Below the pieces are notes generated by a model, which was given only the letters and a program-made list of their open reading frames with translations, searched no databases and was not told the DNA's origin. Positions 6,358-7,770 of a stretch of 7,770 nt of DNA are shown piece after piece. The position numbers and the translations under genes were made by a program. This DNA is from OLB16 sp964481775 (GTDB lineage: Bacteria > Hinthialibacterota > Hinthialibacteria > OLB16), in the NCBI GenBank assembly GCA_964481775.1, contig CAYZUX010000266.1:1-7770 (forward strand). Direction: 5' to 3'. How positions within the stretch are numbered: the stretch's first letter is position 1; each line of letters opens with the position of its first letter.

Positions 6358-7770
6358 TCACTTGAGAGCCACCCGTTCTCTACTGTAAGGGGGAAGTGTG
6401 GTCAAACGCTTGTCTTCAACCGGTCCTCCCATGGTGAAGTGGTAAAGACTCTGGTAAGTAAGGCCAGACAGCCCAAAGATCTGGTGGACCGCATCATCAA
6501 AGTAACACCCGATGCCAGTCGCACGAATCCCGGCGGCTTCGGCGGCAAGGTAAAGGACCTGTCCAATCATCCCCGTCTCCCAGAATAGGTTCCGGTAGAA
6601 CCAAGGGCCACGGTCTCTCAGGTTCTCTTCGAATTCCGCCACCATCCCCAGGCTGAAAGCCCCATCACCCGCGATGTCCTGACCACAACTGACCTGTGCG
6701 GCCAGGGAACGTGCATCACCAGATTTGAGCAGGTACAGGTCCAGCCATTCCGGGCAGCCCGTTGGCTTTTCCCACAGAAAGCCGGGATCCATCTGTTTCT
6801 TGAGCTCCATCCAAACTCCTCCTCTCCGCACAAGAACATAGAGACCGGGTGAAATACCCTCCACCAGATGGACAAACAGACACAGGTGGATGGAGGCTGG
6901 CCAGGGAACCGAATGCCAGGGCGCTGGAATAGCGGAAAGATCCACCCGGCGAGGGAGTGTCTGGGCGAGAATGGCATAAAAAGTTTTGCTGGAGATCACG
7001 GTCCGTCCATCATAAGCCACCGCGCTACGCCGCTTGAGAATGAGAGCCCGTGCGGACTCGGATGCGAGGGGAAGCACAGAGCCAAGGTCAAAGATACATT
7101 CCAGTGGCATGGCCTGTATCTGGTTTGGTATTCTGTTCCAATTGGAAGGAGTGACTGGTTTATGGCAAGCCTGATCGGCCTCTGTGATGATTTCCCAGTC
7201 CACATGCTCCTGGCTGAGACGGTTGGGGTGCCCCAGCCAGACTCCTTTGGCGATTTCCTCGATCGGTGAGTCCGGCAGGCCATCCGGACAAGGAGGAGTA
7301 CCATCCCCTTCAGTGAAGATGGCTGCCAACAGGTCAGGGTGTTCCCTTTCCAGGGGGTGTATCCCAGTCTCACGGTCCAATCCCAGAAGCTTGGCCACCT
7401 GGTCATCAGACACCCCATCCAGAACCCATAAACGCCATCCCAGGAGAGCACAGGAATAGCTGAGCGCCGCCAAGGCATGCCCTACATCATGCTGACAGTA
7501 ACGAAAAGCCCTTTCGCCATATTTCCAGGCCTCACGCCAATGGATCGAAGACAATCCGATCAGGAGTCCTCCGGAAGGAAGTCCAGCCGTCAGGTTCCTC
7601 CACTCATTTTCAGAAAAGGTGGTTCGGACTTCGAGAGCATGGTCGAGTGGAGAGTAATGACAAACCATCGGTCCATGGCCAGGCCCCTCATTCTTTCCTG
7701 CAAGGGAACCACACACGAGATAAGCTTCCGTTGGATGGAGATTTCCGCTCGATGGATTGACCCTCAGGGC
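6358..7770 (-). CDS. Tandem-domain SagB/ThcOx-type nitroreductase (5' end outside window)
   Basis: The frame is open to the right edge, so 470 C-terminal residues are seen and the start is missing. It is a flavin (FMN) oxidoreductase of the nitroreductase fold. The first visible residues include RVNPSSGNLHPTEAYLV (3-19), the FMN-site motif of SagB-type dehydrogenases (R-x-x-P-S-x-G-x-L-x-P-x-E). WKYGERAFRYCQHDVGHAL (82-100) and LLGWRLWVLDG (109-119) complete the first domain. A second, more diverged nitroreductase domain follows: RRSAVAYDG (247-255), the conserved stretch WFYRNLFWETGMIGQVLYLA (390-409) and SLYHFTMGGPVEDKRLTTLP (441-460). An internal GTG at 7716 could be misread as the start, but it would discard the FMN motif. 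Relatives oxidise azolines in thiazole/oxazole peptide synthesis, yet no cyclodehydratase or precursor peptide gene lies in this window, so the substrate is unknown. No signal peptide can be judged. It stops 92 bases before A2M on the same strand. Confidence 0.9.
   Translation of the reverse strand, partial: ALRVNPSSGNLHPTEAYLVCGSLAGKNEGPGHGPMVCHYSPLDHALEVRTTFSENEWRNLTAGLPSGGLLIGLSSIHWREAWKYGERAFRYCQHDVGHALAALSYSCALLGWRLWVLDGVSDDQVAKLLGLDRETGIHPLEREHPDLLAAIFTEGDGTPPCPDGLPDSPIEEIAKGVWLGHPNRLSQEHVDWEIITEADQACHKPVTPSNWNRIPNQIQAMPLECIFDLGSVLPLASESARALILKRRSAVAYDGRTVISSKTFYAILAQTLPRRVDLSAIPAPWHSVPWPASIHLCLFVHLVEGISPGLYVLVRRGGVWMELKKQMDPGFLWEKPTGCPEWLDLYLLKSGDARSLAAQVSCGQDIAGDGAFSLGMVAEFEENLRDRGPWFYRNLFWETGMIGQVLYLAAEAAGIRATGIGCYFDDAVHQIFGLSGLTYQSLYHFTMGGPVEDKRLTTLPPYSRERVALK

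Noticed and set aside
6355..6368. CTCTCA/TGAGAG hairpin at the nitroreductase stop as a terminator
   Set aside because: Only 6 bp with a two-base centre and no T-run after it. Too weak to call.
6358..7716. Complete nitroreductase starting at the GTG at 7716
   Set aside because: Upstream codons in the same frame encode the conserved SagB FMN motif, so the gene continues past the right edge and this start is internal.

Overview
The window reads as one compact stretch of a Gram-negative bacterial chromosome. Every supported gene lies on the minus strand, so transcription runs from high to low coordinates. There are four protein genes, two of them cut by the window edges. No RNA genes, CRISPR arrays, insertion sequences or phage genes were seen. 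The exported alpha-2-macroglobulin implies a periplasm. The taxon cannot be fixed from the sequence. A PVC-group organism (Verrucomicrobiota or Planctomycetota) or a relative is my guess, made by feel and with low confidence.

Layout in transcription order: (1) 7770-6358, a tandem-domain SagB/ThcOx-type nitroreductase lacking its N-terminus. (2) A 92-base spacer with no recognised regulatory site. (3) 6265-1187, a 1692-residue secreted alpha-2-macroglobulin (A2M) with an intact CAEQ thioester motif. (4) After 25 bases, 1161-418, a 247-residue family 2 glycosyltransferase resembling dolichol/polyprenol-phosphate sugar transferases. (5) A GTAG-headed palindrome at 421-400 that overlaps the glycosyltransferase stop codon. 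(6) 385-1, a small acidic-to-neutral protein with a lysine/arginine-rich tail, weakly resembling Imm32-type immunity proteins and running off the left edge.

The short spacers suggest that A2M, the glycosyltransferase and possibly the small protein share a transcript. The 92-base gap leaves it open whether the nitroreductase joins them. Functionally, A2M is expected to trap and covalently tag proteases that reach the periplasm. The glycosyltransferase is expected to move a sugar at the inner face of the membrane. The nitroreductase is expected to be a flavin oxidoreductase. No pathway joining the four can be shown from sequence. The points most worth following are the immunity-like small gene, the REP-like hairpin against its ribosome binding site, and the A2M being paired with a glycosyltransferase rather than with penicillin-binding protein 1C.
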